Shown in pieces: positions 63,785 through 64,000 of a DNA stretch of 64,000 nucleotides (its first letter is position 1; every line of letters starts with the position of its first letter). The notes beneath the pieces were generated by a model. The model searched no databases. It was not told the origin of the DNA and saw only the letters and a list, made by a program, of their open reading frames with translations. The position numbers and the translations under genes were made by a program. The DNA is from an uncultured Clostridia bacterium (lineage in GTDB: Bacteria > Bacillota > Clostridia > Lachnospirales > Anaerotignaceae), in NCBI GenBank assembly GCA_910587735.1, contig CAJUNT010000004.1, forward strand, positions 62,001 through 126,000. Direction: 5' to 3'.

Positions 63785-64000
63785 ATGAAATTAAGTCGAT
63801 TTTTTGTAGTAGTATGCGCTAGTATGATAATGTGTAATGTAGTTACATTTGCAAGTGAACAAAATACAGAACAACAAAAATATGTAGAAAAGCAATTCGA
63901 TATTAGAAATGGAAGAATTACATTTATTACAAAAAGTGAAGAACATACATCAAATTGCAGATGTCAACCAGAATTAGAAATCATAATAAAAGAAAACAAA
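63785..64000 (+). CDS. Secreted stalk-domain protein (third paralogue, cut by window edge)
   Basis: 72 codons visible. Signal peptide MKLSRFFVVVCASMIMCNVV with cleavage near TFA; then QKYVEKQFDIRNGRITF, which lines up with QQYIQKQVDIRNEMITF in the second paralogue. Start after AAGGAG. The C-terminal part lies outside the window. Confidence 0.85.
   Translation, partial: MKLSRFFVVVCASMIMCNVVTFASEQNTEQQKYVEKQFDIRNGRITFITKSEEHTSNCRCQPELEIIIKENK

Noticed and set aside
1..64000. CRISPR array, insertion sequence, prophage, toxin-antitoxin or defence island
   Set aside because: No regularly spaced direct repeats, transposase, integrase, phage structural or nuclease/defence motif was seen; the only direct repeats are within coding regions or the flagellin leader.

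Overview
The window is AT-rich, tightly packed bacterial DNA that looks like the chromosome of an anaerobic, endospore-forming, flagellated Clostridia, probably a Lachnospirales-type lineage. Supporting content: sporulation genes (spoIIP, spoIID, a spoIIQ-like gene, a YhcN/YlaJ lipoprotein, yabP, yabQ), a flagellin, oxygen-sensitive enzymes (class III ribonucleotide reductase NrdD/NrdG, an NfnAB-type transhydrogenase, a B12/radical-SAM protein) and a K+-dependent-type membrane pyrophosphatase. Most starts have strong Shine-Dalgarno sites, and TTG or GTG starts are common. I see no prophage, insertion sequence, CRISPR array or defence island; nearly everything is core genome.

Layout. 1-1912: minus-strand membrane protein with a PEGA-like domain, cut by the window edge. 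2.1-7.6 kb: an unknown membrane-anchored protein, spoIIP, and a very large flagellin behind a structured leader. 7.6-9.9 kb: a PadR regulator overlapping an FtsW-like membrane protein, diverging from a CmpB-type membrane protein across a 45-bp palindrome. 9.9-15.2 kb: ftsH, a YciI-like protein, an aconitase-family hydratase and a small orphan gene. 15.3-18 kb: spoIID-spoIIQ, a 57-residue membrane protein and a sporulation lipoprotein. 18.2-21.4 kb: an S-layer-type protein and an M29 aminopeptidase. 21.6-31.9 kb: NifX-like protein, yqeG, efp, a zinc-ribbon protein, an SDR enzyme, topB, a YihY protein, an ABC exporter, a B12/radical-SAM protein and nth. 32-43.4 kb: MATE exporter, yjdF with its riboswitch, MBL hydrolases, dut, nrdG/nrdD with candidate NrdR boxes, glpK, a NimA-like flavoprotein and nfnB/nfnA. 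43.6-46.7 kb: mazG-hup-rqcP-yabP-yabQ-divIC and a Met-Glu-Val tRNA operon. 46.7-53.6 kb: mntP, PAP2, MATE, AEC carrier, hppA, mecA. 54-61.7 kb: LysM protein, rho, rpmE, a DUF1385 protein, prmC, prfA and a split chrA pair. 61.8-64 kb: a tandem family of secreted stalk-domain proteins whose first copy is frameshifted.

Links between genes: SpoIIP, SpoIID and the SpoIIQ-like protein would act together in forespore engulfment. NrdD, NrdG and Dut all serve DNA precursor supply. PrmC methylates the release factor made by its neighbour prfA. The mazG-to-divIC block joins nucleotide housekeeping, ribosome rescue, spore coat formation and division.

The least ordinary items are the flagellin and its leader, the palindrome-controlled PadR/FtsW-like locus, the SpoIIQ-like protein whose LytM metal ligands appear lost, the stalk-domain family, the yjdF riboswitch, a small upstream ORF overlapping hppA, and perfect tandem repeats inside two coding regions. 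All names come from reading motifs and order by eye; no database search was run.
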